This document shows positions 44,080 to 52,363 of a stretch of 64,000 nt of DNA, piece after piece. The number at the start of each line of letters is the position of its first letter. The stretch's first letter is position 1. Under the pieces are notes generated by a model. The model saw only the letters and a list, made by a program, of their open reading frames with translations, searched no databases and was not told where the DNA came from. Source of the stretch: an uncultured Bacteroides sp. (lineage in GTDB: Bacteria; Bacteroidota; Bacteroidia; Bacteroidales; Bacteroidaceae); assembly GCA_949285075.1 (NCBI GenBank), contig CASDXF010000007.1, positions 1 through 64,000 of the forward strand, written 5' to 3'. A program made the position numbers and the translations under genes.

Positions 44080-45570
44080 TTAGAACTGGAAGTAGATGAA
44101 CGGCTGTATGTCGGAGCTCTTTATCTGAATGACGAGGTAAATCAATCCGACCAACAACAAGGCCTTGCCCAAGAAGGGAAGCCTCGTCACTCCGAGGCAG
44201 GCGGCGTTCTCCCAACGGGCGGGCGCAAAGTGGAGCGCAAAGCCTATGCCCATCAGCAGGAACACCTGCCAATATCCCTCGACCAACTGCGGGAACAGCT
44301 CGGGCCGGAACACGGTGAATATCTGCCGGAGCATGGCCACCGAGTTCTCGAAGTCGGCGTTGCGGAAGAATATCCAACAGAAGCAGACGAAGTGGAAAGT
44401 GACAATCACGCCCCCTATGCGCCTCCATCCGTGACTGCGCTCGCCCTTCTTGCGTCCGGTGAGGGTCATCCACATCTTGTGCAGGGCCAACGCCACGCCG
44501 TGGAAAAGTCCCCACAGCACGAAGTTCCACGAAGCCCCGTGCCACAGTCCGCCCAAGAACATGGTGATGATGAGATTCAGATACTGCCGCAGCTTACCCT
44601 TGCGGTTTCCGCCCAACGAGATGTACAGATAGTCGCGCAGCCAACTGGAGAGCGAGATGTGCCAACGCCGCCAGAACTCGGTAATGGAGGCCGACTTATA
44701 GGGCGAGTCGAAGTTGATGTTGAAGTGGAAGCCCAACAAGAGGGCGATACCTATGGCCATGTCACTGTATCCCGAAAAGTCGCAATAGATTTGCAGGGCG
44801 TAGCCGTACACCCCCATCAGGTTCTCCACGCCGGAGTAGAGCGTGGGATTCTCGAAGATGCGTTCCACGAAATTGACGCTGATATAGTCCGAGATGACCG
44901 CCTTCTTGAACAGTCCGGAGACGATAAGGAAAATGCCCCTGCCGAACATCTCGCGGGAGACGAACAGCGGCCGGCGAATCTGCGGAATAAAGTCACGCGC
45001 CCGAACGATAGGCCCCGCCACCAGTTGGGGGAAGAACGACACGTAGAAGGCGTAGTCGAGCAGGCTGCCCAACGGCTTGATTTCCTTCCGGTACACGTCG
45101 ATGGTGTAGCTCAGCGACTGGAAGGTGAAGAAGGAAATGCCCACGGGCAGGAAGATGTCGAGCGGCTCGAACGTCCCTCCCCGCAGCGAGGCGATAACCT
45201 CGCCGAAGAAGTTCGTGTACTTGAAGTAGACCAACAGCCCCAAGTTGATACACAGGCTCAGGGTCACCAGTCCCTTCCGCCTCCACTTCACGTCTGTGCG
45301 CTCCATGAGCCGGGCAAGCAGAAAGTCGGACACCGTGACCACGGCGAGCAGGAAGAAGTAGGTGCCGCTGCTCTTATAATAGAAGTAATAGGAAAAGAGG
45401 GTGACGAACATCACGCGGGCCGTGTAGCGGTTGCGCAACGCCATATACACCACCATAAAAGCGGCGAACAGCCAAAGAAACACGCCGGTGCTGAATATCA
45501 TCGGCTCTTGCGGGTCGTAAGTCAGCGCGTCCCAGACGCGGCTGAAGTCTATATCAATGGGTAGTGACAT
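44080..45570 (-). CDS. MBOAT-family O-acyltransferase (AlgI/DltB-like)
   Basis: 496 residues with about ten membrane segments (for example FLWLFAAFMVVYMALRNRY, VMFVTLFSYYFYYKSSGTYF, FLPVGISFFTFQSLSYTIDV). FPQLVAGPIVRARDFIPQI and the histidine motif FLGGLWHGASWNFVLWGLFH, containing the catalytic His, identify the AlgI branch of the membrane-bound O-acyltransferases. It moves acyl (usually acetyl) groups across the inner membrane for transfer to a polysaccharide. It overlaps the SGNH gene upstream by 17 bases and is the last gene of the cassette; the SGNH proteins would finish the transfer in the periplasm, as AlgJ/AlgX do in alginate acetylation (inference by analogy). Confidence 0.95.
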   Translation of the reverse strand: MSLPIDIDFSRVWDALTYDPQEPMIFSTGVFLWLFAAFMVVYMALRNRYTARVMFVTLFSYYFYYKSSGTYFFLLAVVTVSDFLLARLMERTDVKWRRKGLVTLSLCINLGLLVYFKYTNFFGEVIASLRGGTFEPLDIFLPVGISFFTFQSLSYTIDVYRKEIKPLGSLLDYAFYVSFFPQLVAGPIVRARDFIPQIRRPLFVSREMFGRGIFLIVSGLFKKAVISDYISVNFVERIFENPTLYSGVENLMGVYGYALQIYCDFSGYSDMAIGIALLLGFHFNINFDSPYKSASITEFWRRWHISLSSWLRDYLYISLGGNRKGKLRQYLNLIITMFLGGLWHGASWNFVLWGLFHGVALALHKMWMTLTGRKKGERSHGWRRIGGVIVTFHFVCFCWIFFRNADFENSVAMLRQIFTVFRPELFPQLVEGYWQVFLLMGIGFALHFAPARWENAACLGVTRLPFLGKALLLVGLIYLVIQIKSSDIQPFIYFQF

Positions 45571-46465
45571 AATCGTTGTATGCTTGAATAAACGCTTGGT
45601 ATAACAGTTGTCCCTGCAGGACGTATCCTTCCGGGAAATAATGTACGTGGTCGGGACGCATCAACCCGGCTTCCATCCAGTTCAGGCAGGCCCGTTCTTT
45701 CCCTCCCACGGCGGCGTATAGGTTCCACGCCGGTAAATGATGGTCATCCGCATAGCGGAGGATGGTCTCCACCGCCGTCGCCGTGCGGGGATTGACCTTA
45801 TAGGTCCGTCGCCTCCGGCTCTGCCGGAAGCTGTCGTAAGAGCCCGGAGGGGTGGTCAGCAGTATGGGGACATCGGGCAAGCGCTGCCGCAGGAGACTGA
45901 CCAATTCGTCCATCTGGTAATAGTGCGTATTGGCGTTATATCGGCGGTTATGGCTCTCGTTGGTTCCGAAAGAGAGAATCAGCAATTCCGGCTTCCATTC
46001 CGTTATCGCCTCTATCCGCTTAGGGTGCGTAAAGGTGAGGCAAGTCGCCCCGTTCACTCCCATGTCCTCATAACATACCGCCCCGAAAGTCTTCACGAGC
46101 AGGCTGTCTACCGTCTGCGGATAGATGTGCCCCCTGACATGGCTGTCGCCCACGTGCAGTATGCGCACCGTATCGCCGAACGCCCCCAAACGTATCTTCC
46201 GCAAGCGCTCGAATATGGGAACCAATGGCTCCAAATCCCCCGTAAGCCCATTCATCCCCACCGAATCGAAGACCGCCGGAAGGGTGACGGGCCGTACGAA
46301 TACAGTATCGGCCCACCGGTCGGGAGGACAGACCAATTCCAACGTGCGCTCCGGCACGGGACGGTTGGGTATCTTGTCTTGGGCCACAACCTCCGTCGCA
46401 AGCCCCACAAGCGTCCACAACGTTATCAGCAGAACGGTCAGCGGACGGCGGTCAATTCTCCTCAT
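45554..46465 (-). CDS. SGNH/GDSL-family periplasmic hydrolase or acetyltransferase 1
   Basis: 303 residues with an N-terminal membrane/export segment (PLTVLLITLWTLVGLATEVV). Block I: VRILHVGDSHVRGHIYPQ with Ser108; block II Gly in MGVNGATCL; block III SFGTNESHNRRYN; block V RPDHVHYFPEG with the Asp/His pair. All catalytic residues of an SGNH enzyme are therefore present. In cassettes with an MBOAT protein such enzymes transfer or remove O-acetyl groups on exported glycans. It overlaps the following MBOAT gene by 17 bases and the preceding SGNH gene by 14, so translation is coupled. Confidence 0.9.
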   Translation of the reverse strand: MRRIDRRPLTVLLITLWTLVGLATEVVAQDKIPNRPVPERTLELVCPPDRWADTVFVRPVTLPAVFDSVGMNGLTGDLEPLVPIFERLRKIRLGAFGDTVRILHVGDSHVRGHIYPQTVDSLLVKTFGAVCYEDMGVNGATCLTFTHPKRIEAITEWKPELLILSFGTNESHNRRYNANTHYYQMDELVSLLRQRLPDVPILLTTPPGSYDSFRQSRRRRTYKVNPRTATAVETILRYADDHHLPAWNLYAAVGGKERACLNWMEAGLMRPDHVHYFPEGYVLQGQLLYQAFIQAYNDYVTTH

Positions 46466-47822
46466 ACGCCCGCCTCCTGTCGTATTGTTCCTTTCCGTAC
46501 ATCAGTGTCTCGTAAAGCAGCCCGGCCAAATACTTTCCGCCCCGGAAGTTGATATGCGTATAGTCATAGTTCGCCATAGGCGGCTTGGCGTTCACGAGCT
46601 TGAGCATGCTCAAGTCTCCGCCCATCGCCTCGAACATGTTCCAGAAGGCGATACCGCCCTCCGCAGCGATGCTCTGCTGATAGCGCACCAGATTCTTCAC
46701 TCCGGGCATCGTGCGAAGCTCGCCGTCCTCGTCCTTATAGTCGCGGTCGCCCACGCTGAGCAGTAGGATTCCGGCCTGCGGGAAGCACTCCTTCAGATGC
46801 TCGATGGAGGTCAGCAGCCCTTTCTTGTACTTATCGTAGTTGCGGCCTCGCTCGGTGGCCACGTTCAGCCCGTACTCCAGAATAATCAGGTCGTAGGGGC
46901 GCAGGCGGTTGAACTGCCGCAGGGCCTCCAACGGAATACTCCGTAACGAGAGTCCCGAACTGCCCCGAAGCGAGAAGTTATCGAGGATAACGCCCTTATC
47001 GCCATCCATCGCCACTCCGTAGAAAAGCGCGGAGTCCGCCTCCTCCACGGTCCACCGGACAGCGCCGATACGTCCACCCACGCTTTCCTGACGCAACCGT
47101 CCGGAAGGAGAGAACGTTAGCTCCCGCTTCTCTCCCTTATTGACCTGAACGGTCAGCCGAACGTCTCCCTTATTGCGGAAGAATACGGAGGCCTTCCGGC
47201 AGGTATCGAGCAGGGAAGCGTACTTGCTCTGTCCCCGCAGCTCGACGTAGGCTCCCTTACCGGGAATGAAGTAACGCCCAGCCACGCCCTGTTTCTCGCC
47301 GTCAAACCCTATGCTGTCCGTCACGCTGTGGCTCGCCCATCCGCCGAAAGCGTGCCGTACCGTAGGACGGAATCCGTTCGTGATGGAGGTAATGTCCACA
47401 AAACCCACGCCGCACCCGCCGAAACGTTTCTGAAGCATCTCGCGCAAGTCGGCGGTAAAGATGTCGGCCTCAATGAACGAGTCGCCAAAGACAGCCACGC
47501 GCACCACGCCTCCGGAGTCTATGCGGTCGAGCGCCTCGTAGAAAGGAGCCATGCCGCGGCGGGAAGAGTCACCGTAATCTTCTATACAGGTTAGTCCGGT
47601 ACGGCAAGTATCCAGAAAGACGGGCTTCACTATCGGGGGCAAGGCTATGCTATCCGAATCAGAGAGCACCTCTTCCGGTTCCGGATAGCGCACGTCACCA
47701 AGCAAGTCTACCCTCCTCATCGTATGTCCGGATACGGTAATCCTCGGCAGCCAGTGCATGCCCAACAGAGCGAAAAGCACAAGCAGCGTCAGCCAGAGCG
47801 AATATCCCAAATAATTCTTCAT
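46452..47822 (-). CDS. SGNH/GDSL-family periplasmic hydrolase or acetyltransferase 2
   Basis: 456 residues from MKNYLGYSLWLTLLVLFALL (47822), which is a standard N-terminal anchor; the upstream ATG at 47873 is less likely. Block I: VRVAVFGDSFIEADIFTADL; block III is LEYGLNVATERGRNYDKY; block V NYDYTHINFRGGKYLA. A beta-rich insert of about 150 residues separates blocks I and III (VFFRNKGDVRLTVQVNKGEK), as in larger AlgX-like or bacterial peptidoglycan/polysaccharide acetylation proteins. It is the first gene of the MBOAT cassette and probably has its own promoter in the gap before it. Confidence 0.88.
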   Translation of the reverse strand: MKNYLGYSLWLTLLVLFALLGMHWLPRITVSGHTMRRVDLLGDVRYPEPEEVLSDSDSIALPPIVKPVFLDTCRTGLTCIEDYGDSSRRGMAPFYEALDRIDSGGVVRVAVFGDSFIEADIFTADLREMLQKRFGGCGVGFVDITSITNGFRPTVRHAFGGWASHSVTDSIGFDGEKQGVAGRYFIPGKGAYVELRGQSKYASLLDTCRKASVFFRNKGDVRLTVQVNKGEKRELTFSPSGRLRQESVGGRIGAVRWTVEEADSALFYGVAMDGDKGVILDNFSLRGSSGLSLRSIPLEALRQFNRLRPYDLIILEYGLNVATERGRNYDKYKKGLLTSIEHLKECFPQAGILLLSVGDRDYKDEDGELRTMPGVKNLVRYQQSIAAEGGIAFWNMFEAMGGDLSMLKLVNAKPPMANYDYTHINFRGGKYLAGLLYETLMYGKEQYDRRRAYEEN

Positions 47823-47885
47823 AATTCTTCTACCTAACGTCCTGTAAATTAAAACGACCGCGAAGATAAGCAAAACAAAAGAAAG

Positions 47886-47926
47886 GACAGAGGGCCGGCG
47901 TTAAATAATAACGCCGGCCCTCTGTC
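47886..47926. terminator. Strong bidirectional stem-loop
   Basis: A perfect 17-bp stem, GACAGAGGGCCGGCGTT (47886-47902) with its complement at 47910-47926, and a 7-base AT loop. It separates the tetR gene from the SGNH cassette, both on the minus strand. The T-run is short on the minus strand, but stem strength is high. Confidence 0.8.
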
Positions 47927-47962
47927 TCTATATATTTGCGAACGTCCCTTTCAGAGCAGTCC

Positions 47963-47984
47963 GAGCAAAGTGCAAACAGGCTCT
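47963..47984. repeat. Solo end of the MITE-like element
   Basis: GCAAAGTGCAAACAGGCTCT matches the right terminal repeat of the element at 48815-48997 (GCAAAATGTAAACAGGCTCT) at 18 of 20 positions. It ends six bases short of the tetR stop codon. No partner arm is seen nearby. Confidence 0.65.
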
Positions 47985-47990
47985 ACAGGG

Positions 47991-48671
47991 CTAAAACAAG
48001 AAGGAAGGGTCTTCTTCCTCCGTCTTCCTCGGCGCATCGCGTTTCTGACGATATTCCTGTATAAAGTCCTCCAACGCCCTCGCTCCCTTCTCGGTCGAGA
48101 TTCCCCGTATAAAAGTAAACATAATGGATTCGTACACCTCAATAAAAGAATACTCGTTGCAAATATCCGTATTCAAGAGCAAGTCAAACTGTTCGCGCAG
48201 CAACAAATTGACAATAGAGAAATTAATGTCCGCACGAAAAATACCTTGCTCTATCCCTCTCTTAAAGAAAGAAACGGTCTTTTCCGAATCGCTGTCGCGC
48301 CGCTGCTGCATAATGGCGTATACTTTCGGATATTTCTTCAGGTCTTCGAAGAACCGCTTGTTGGTCCGATGAAAGACCTCAATGCTTTTCTGAAACGCGA
48401 CAAGAATCACCTCAAGCACATTCGTCGAACGCCCGTAGAGGTCTCTCAAATACCTGTCTCGCTCCCGTTCCCCCGCCAAGATACACTCCTTCAGCAACGT
48501 CTCCTTATCTACAAAGACCTCGTAAAGCGTACGCTTTGATATGCCTAAAGCGGTCGCTATATCATCCATCGTGATGCACTTGATACCCTTCGCGGTAAAA
48601 GCCTCCGTCGCCTTCTGGATAATCCGGCTTTTTAGCTCCGTTCTTTGCGAAACATCCTTCCCGTGTTCCAT
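47991..48671 (-). CDS. TetR/AcrR-family transcriptional regulator
   Basis: 226 residues. The DNA-binding domain covers ~10-60: SRIIQKATEAFTAKGIKCIT, MDDIATALGISKRTLYEVF, VDKETLLKECI, which is the classic TetR helix-turn-helix. The C-terminal ligand domain is unspecific. Its target is unclear because no efflux genes adjoin; TetR members in Bacteroidetes often control RND pumps located elsewhere. It is monocistronic, read from a promoter at 48721-48750 and closed by the strong terminator at 47886-47926. Confidence 0.92.
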   Translation of the reverse strand: MEHGKDVSQRTELKSRIIQKATEAFTAKGIKCITMDDIATALGISKRTLYEVFVDKETLLKECILAGERERDRYLRDLYGRSTNVLEVILVAFQKSIEVFHRTNKRFFEDLKKYPKVYAIMQQRRDSDSEKTVSFFKRGIEQGIFRADINFSIVNLLLREQFDLLLNTDICNEYSFIEVYESIMFTFIRGISTEKGARALEDFIQEYRQKRDAPRKTEEEDPSFLF

Positions 48672-48720
48672 CGCTCGCTCCTTCTTTTTTAGCTATACAG
48701 TTCCTCTTCAAAAACAGTTA

Positions 48721-48750
48721 CAAATATACGGTGAAAACTCTTTCGGTAAA
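48721..48750 (-). promoter_or_regulatory. Promoter of the tetR gene
   Basis: On the minus strand TATATTTG (48728-48721) fits TAnnTTTG, and TTTA (48750-48747) lies 18 bases upstream in the -33 position. The box ends 49 bases before the ATG. Confidence 0.5.
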
Positions 48751-48814
48751 TGTAGTTTCCATCCAATTATAACAGATTTTATCATCTGATAAAACGAGAT
48801 AAAAGAAGTGTTAA

Positions 48815-48997
48815 CCTTAGAGCTTGTTTAAATTTTGCATTTAAGTAATTTAGTCAGGTCTCTTTTGAGTCCCTTTCCGCTCTCTTTTCCCGATTACGCT
48901 CGTCAGATAGCCCGCTATCCTCCTCACGGAATCGGAAAAACATCCTCGAAAAGGACGCTCAAAATAAACCCGAGCAAAATGTAAACAGGCTCTTAGG
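48815..48997. mobile_element. MITE-like element with 20-24 bp terminal inverted repeats
   Basis: Left end AGAGCTTGTTTAAATTTTGC at 48819-48838 and right end GCAAAATGTAAACAGGCTCT at 48974-48993 are inverted at 18 of 20 positions; the match extends outward as CCTTAGAGC against CCTAAGAGC. The interior (about 135 bases) has no open frame. The right end stops three bases before the stop codon of the next gene. The size and layout fit a miniature inverted-repeat element; no target duplication is obvious. The remaining gap 48672-48814 holds the tetR promoter. Confidence 0.65.
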
Positions 48998-48999
48998 AG

Positions 49000-49638
49000 C
49001 TATTCCCCTTCGGCCAAACGCAACAGACACCCGAACGTATTCCGCGCCTCCTGATTGCCTCCCCGCAGATAGGCGTCGCGCAAATCAGGACGGTCGCGCA
49101 ACAGCCAAAGCATACGCTCCTCGCTAAGGAACTCAATCTTTCTCAACCTAACGTTCAACTCATAACACACGCGCTTATTCACCAATCCCGACGCGGCCAA
49201 CGCCTCGCCAATCTTACCGCCCAGCTTCACGTCACCTTTCTCTACAAAGTTGCCGCCCACCACGGAGCCTAAAGGCACGGCGCAGAAATACAGATTACCA
49301 TCCAGCAGTACCGCCGGAGCGTACCAAGAGCCAAACCGCAACTTCTTATAGCGCAGCTTGCGGCAGTTGACGTATAGCCGCCCGTCATCGGCGCGCACCG
49401 CAAAGGTCCGCTTCTTCAGCCTGCGCCGCATCGAGCCGTTTTCGCCGGCCTCTATCCGATAGTCGGCCCCTCCGGTCAGCATAATCCGCGACTGCGAACG
49501 CTTCTCAACCCGCAACGCGGCCACAGTATCCCCCTCCTGCGCAAGCAGCGACTTCAAAGTGGGATAAATGATATTCTGCGACGCCGAAGGCAGACTTAGC
49601 GCGCAAAATAATCCGCAGACAAGGCATATCTTTTTCAT
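49000..49638 (-). CDS. Exported protein, DUF6563-like
   Basis: 212 residues with a signal peptide (MKKICLVCGLFCALSLPSAS). The mature protein starts YPTLKSLLAQEGDTVAALRV and has a basic, probably beta-rich body: VEKRSQSRIMLTGGADYRIE, KRTFAVRADDGRLYVNCRKL, RFGSWYAPAVLLDGNLYFCA. I associate this pattern with the Bacteroidales family DUF6563 from memory; no function is known. It is a single gene on the minus strand with a MITE-like element abutting its stop codon. Confidence 0.8.
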   Translation of the reverse strand: MKKICLVCGLFCALSLPSASQNIIYPTLKSLLAQEGDTVAALRVEKRSQSRIMLTGGADYRIEAGENGSMRRRLKKRTFAVRADDGRLYVNCRKLRYKKLRFGSWYAPAVLLDGNLYFCAVPLGSVVGGNFVEKGDVKLGGKIGEALAASGLVNKRVCYELNVRLRKIEFLSEERMLWLLRDRPDLRDAYLRGGNQEARNTFGCLLRLAEGE

Positions 49639-49803
49639 CGGACTCGCTAAAGTTGCATTTCACCGGGGAAAGATACGCGTTTCCTCGCAAAAAAGCAAGC
49701 GAAAACGAGAATCTATAGAATCTTACCGCCTATTCTCCGTTTCCCGCCGACGCCTTTCCTAAACATCGCGCCAAGCGGCGGATGACGACGGCGCATCCGG
49801 CCT

Positions 49804-49870
49804 AAAAATCTTAAAAATGGAACATTTTCGTATGCGGCGCACCGTAAGATAGAATCTCGCCGTACGCCGC
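49804..49870 (+). repeat. Dispersed AT-rich motif, copy 5, with adjoining hairpin
   Basis: AAAATCTTAAAAATGGAACA followed by TTTTCG, then GCGGCG at 49834-49839 and CGCCGC at 49865-49870 able to pair. It lies immediately after the broken lipoprotein gene on the minus strand. Confidence 0.6.
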
Positions 49871-49880
49871 TACAACCAAC

Positions 49881-50181
49881 TCACATCCAAACAACTTTGC
49901 CCTCCTCGTAAAGAAAGATTCGATGATGCTCCCTCTGCGGATTCTTGCAGTCCTTCAGCCGCAGCAGCGCAATGGAATAGGCTCCCTCCATGTTCTCAAT
50001 AAGGAAGCGCGCCGCCGCCAGTTTCAGGGAATCGTTCTCGTAATGCTTCAATACCGCTTGCAGCTCCTTACGGTTGGCTCCGGCGGAATCCAAGACCTTC
50101 TCGACAGGAGTCTGGGGGCGTACAAGCGCACAGTAAAGATACGGTCGCTCCCAATAGCAGATAATAACCTTGTATTTTCAT
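49881..50181 (-). pseudogene. Frameshifted, truncated lipoprotein gene
   Basis: The ATG at 50181 opens a good lipoprotein signal, MKIQGYYLLLGATVSLLCAC, in one frame. The continuation VEKVLDSAGANRKELQAVLK and DSLKLAAARFLIENMEGAYS lies in the next frame, which has a stop immediately upstream. The two frames join if one base is removed from the five-C run on the minus strand (50118-50114), giving CACTPQTPVEKVLDSAG. The pattern LKHY..DSLKLAAARFLIENM is what I recall from much longer Bacteroides transglutaminase-like lipoproteins, so the gene is also shortened at the 3' end. It may be a decayed gene, a phase-variable C-tract or a sequencing error. Confidence 0.7.
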
Positions 50182-50281
50182 AATCGTTTCGTTTTTATCG
50201 ATTAAGGATGCCTACCCGCAGAACAAAGCCGACGGGCGGGCATCCCTGAAGATGTGTTCAAAAATCGCCTTTTTAAGTTAC

Positions 50282-50842
50282 TTATTTAAATCTTATACCT
50301 ATACGGCAAGGGATATAGCTCAATGTCTTACCTAATGCCGTAGGCGTAAACTGCTTGCCAATTAATCCCTTTTCTATCTGTCGGTAAACAGAAACGGGAA
50401 GAGTTCCGTAACCGGACATATTAACGAACTCAAAATAAACGCCCTCTACCTTACCGGTATCCGGATTGATACCCATCGTGATATCCAAATTATCTGACTC
50501 TAAGCGAGTCTTATACGCATTTAAGATGTCCGTCGCTACTTTCTTACAAGGAGCTATAGCCGCCGAGAAAGCCTTCGCATTTTTCCCCGCCGTGGTTAAA
50601 GGTTCGTAATCCTCTACTAACATGACAAACGGTTCACTACTTCCCTTTTTCGTGACGGGAGCGGCCACCCACTTTTCTTCCGCATTATAGAGCTTTACCC
50701 AACCGATTTTCTCCATAACGTCACACTGATAAGTGTAGCCATCCTCTTTAAAAGTCTTACTCTCGTTGTAGTAACGAGTTTGAGCCGCCACGCTTGCGGA
50801 CAGCCCAAGAAGCAGGACGAATAATAATGAAAGTTTTCCCAT
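50282..50842 (-). CDS. Exported DUF5043-like protein, copy 1
   Basis: 186 residues with a signal peptide (MGKLSLLFVLLLGLSASVAA). Mature start QTRYYNESKTFKEDGYTYQC; the body contains KLYNAEEKWVAAPVTKKGSS and the end reads GYGTLPVSVYRQIEKGLIGK. It resembles the Bacteroides family DUF5043 (recalled, not checked), whose role is unknown. It is about two-thirds identical to the neighbour at 50852, with nearly identical first 40 mature residues, so the pair is a tandem duplicate. Only 9 bases separate the two genes. Confidence 0.82.
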   Translation of the reverse strand: MGKLSLLFVLLLGLSASVAAQTRYYNESKTFKEDGYTYQCDVMEKIGWVKLYNAEEKWVAAPVTKKGSSEPFVMLVEDYEPLTTAGKNAKAFSAAIAPCKKVATDILNAYKTRLESDNLDITMGINPDTGKVEGVYFEFVNMSGYGTLPVSVYRQIEKGLIGKQFTPTALGKTLSYIPCRIGIRFK

Positions 50843-50851
50843 GACCGTTAT

Positions 50852-51406
50852 CTATTTATACTCAATATCCATAAGGGAAGGAATATAGTTCAGCGTCTTG
50901 CCAAACGCGGTAGGAGTGAACTGCTTTCCTATCAAGCCCATCTCTATTTGTCGGTAAACGGAAACGGGAAGGGTGCCGTAACCGGACAGATTAGAAAACT
51001 CGAAATAAACCTCACCAATCTTGCCCGTATCCGGATTGATATACATTCTAATATATAAATTATTAGTCCTTAATCGGTCTTTATATATATCTAAGATGTC
51101 CATCGCCGCTTTTCTACAAGGAACAAGGACCGCAGAAAGAGCGTTTACGCCCGCCTCTTCTGTTAACCATAACGGACTACTTTCCCGACTAACCTGTTCA
51201 TTGCTTCCTTTTTTCATAACGGGAGTATTCACCCATTTGTTATCCACATTATAGAGCTTCACCCAACCTATCTGCTCAATAACATCGCATCGATAAGTGT
51301 AGCCGTCCTCTTTAAAAGTCTTACTCTCGTTGTAGTAACGAGTTTGAGCCGCTACGCTCGCAGGCAGCGCAAGAAGCAGGACAAGTAACGCCGATACCTT
51401 TTTCAT
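50852..51406 (-). CDS. Exported DUF5043-like protein, copy 2
   Basis: 184 residues, signal peptide MKKVSALLVLLLALPASVAA. QTRYYNESKTFKEDGYTYRC and the C-terminal GYGTLPVSVYRQIEMGLIGK repeat copy 1 almost exactly, while the central 60 residues (VMKKGSNEQVSRESSPLWLT) differ. At the DNA level about 55 bases around the mature N-terminus are nearly identical (50740-50795 against 51307-51362), pointing to recent duplication or gene conversion. The middle gene of a three-gene run. Confidence 0.82.
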   Translation of the reverse strand: MKKVSALLVLLLALPASVAAQTRYYNESKTFKEDGYTYRCDVIEQIGWVKLYNVDNKWVNTPVMKKGSNEQVSRESSPLWLTEEAGVNALSAVLVPCRKAAMDILDIYKDRLRTNNLYIRMYINPDTGKIGEVYFEFSNLSGYGTLPVSVYRQIEMGLIGKQFTPTAFGKTLNYIPSLMDIEYK

Positions 51407-51460
51407 AATGTTTCGCTTTTATCGTTTGGAGAGGCGTTCAAGGATCGCCTTTCAGTTAAT

Positions 51461-51967
51461 TTACATGTCTAATAAATTATAGACACTATACTCCGGAAAA
51501 TGAGTTATCGAGTCTGGAACGTTAGTAGGCTCACGGTTGAACGTAGCCTTACAGTCTCGCTTCATTATACGCTCGAAACGCTCAATCGCCTCAATAGGTA
51601 TCTCTAAGGAAGACTTATGATGAACGGTTATCCATTCCATGTCTCCGGTCTTCAAGTTGTAATAATAGTCAATGCTAAAGTAACTGTTATTGCGTGTTAT
51701 CTCCCCCTTAATCTCCGGCTTCAGGTATTTCTTCACGTACGCCTTATCGTCGACGCTTCGCTTGACGGGCCAAATCTTAAGGTCAAGGCACATGTCCAAT
51801 GTAACGGGCGGAGTGCCCTCTTTATAAATATATCGGCTATATTCGTCAGATTCAATTACAAATATTCCAGTCTCTCCCTTAACTTTAGTAATAGTAGAGG
51901 TTAACTGAGCCATAGCCATTGCGGACAGCCCAAGAAGCAAAACGGATAATAACGACACCTTTCTCAT
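51461..51967 (-). CDS. Exported DUF5043-like protein, distant third member
   Basis: 168 residues from MRKVSLLSVLLLGLSAMAMA (51967), which gives a normal signal peptide; the ATG at 52027 would place 20 non-signal residues before it and lies within the leader. The mature part (QLTSTITKVKGETGIFVIES, KIWPVKRSVDDKAYVKKYLK, EIPIEAIERFERIMKRDCKA) shares only general layout with the two downstream copies. Function unknown. It is the first gene of the run, read from the promoter at 52064-52094. Confidence 0.78.
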   Translation of the reverse strand: MRKVSLLSVLLLGLSAMAMAQLTSTITKVKGETGIFVIESDEYSRYIYKEGTPPVTLDMCLDLKIWPVKRSVDDKAYVKKYLKPEIKGEITRNNSYFSIDYYYNLKTGDMEWITVHHKSSLEIPIEAIERFERIMKRDCKATFNREPTNVPDSITHFPEYSVYNLLDM

Positions 51968-52063
51968 AACCGCTACCTGTTTTAAAATTGGATAAGCTTT
52001 CCAGAAGCCGTCTTCGTTTCGAGACACGCATGAGCGTCCCGCTTATTCGGCCTTATTAATCGA

Positions 52064-52094
52064 CAAAGTTATAAATTTTATCGACAAAAGCAAG
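52064..52094 (-). promoter_or_regulatory. Promoter of the DUF5043-like operon
   Basis: On the minus strand CTTG (52094-52091), a 19-base spacer, and TAACTTTG (52071-52064) fit the Bacteroidetes pattern closely. The leader to the ATG at 51967 is about 90 bases. Confidence 0.65.
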
Positions 52095-52170
52095 CGTTTT
52101 ACATAAGATTATTTAGGAGCTGTCCGGTCTGCCAAAATTAAACGGAAAAGTCCGGAGGCATCCGGCAGAG

Positions 52171-52258
52171 ACTTGTACAACAATCGCGCGAATGATGTAC
52201 AACAATGGGGCGACTGATGTACATCAATCCGCAAAGAGCTGTACAAGAATTTCCGGCT
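52171..52258. repeat. 22-base-period array, TGTACA class
   Basis: Four units at 52171-52192, 52193-52214, 52215-52236 and 52237-52258, each with TTGTACA, ATGTACA or CTGTACA at unit positions 3-9, three followed by ACAA or TCAA. It is the same class as the array at 2959. Confidence 0.85.
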
Positions 52259-52363
52259 CTTACCGCACCGTCCAACTCTCGCGCGAACGGTTTTGACTGA
52301 GCCTTTTTCACCGCCTCGGCAGTGGCAACCGTAACTCACTAAGCGTTAGCCGCTTGACAGCCT

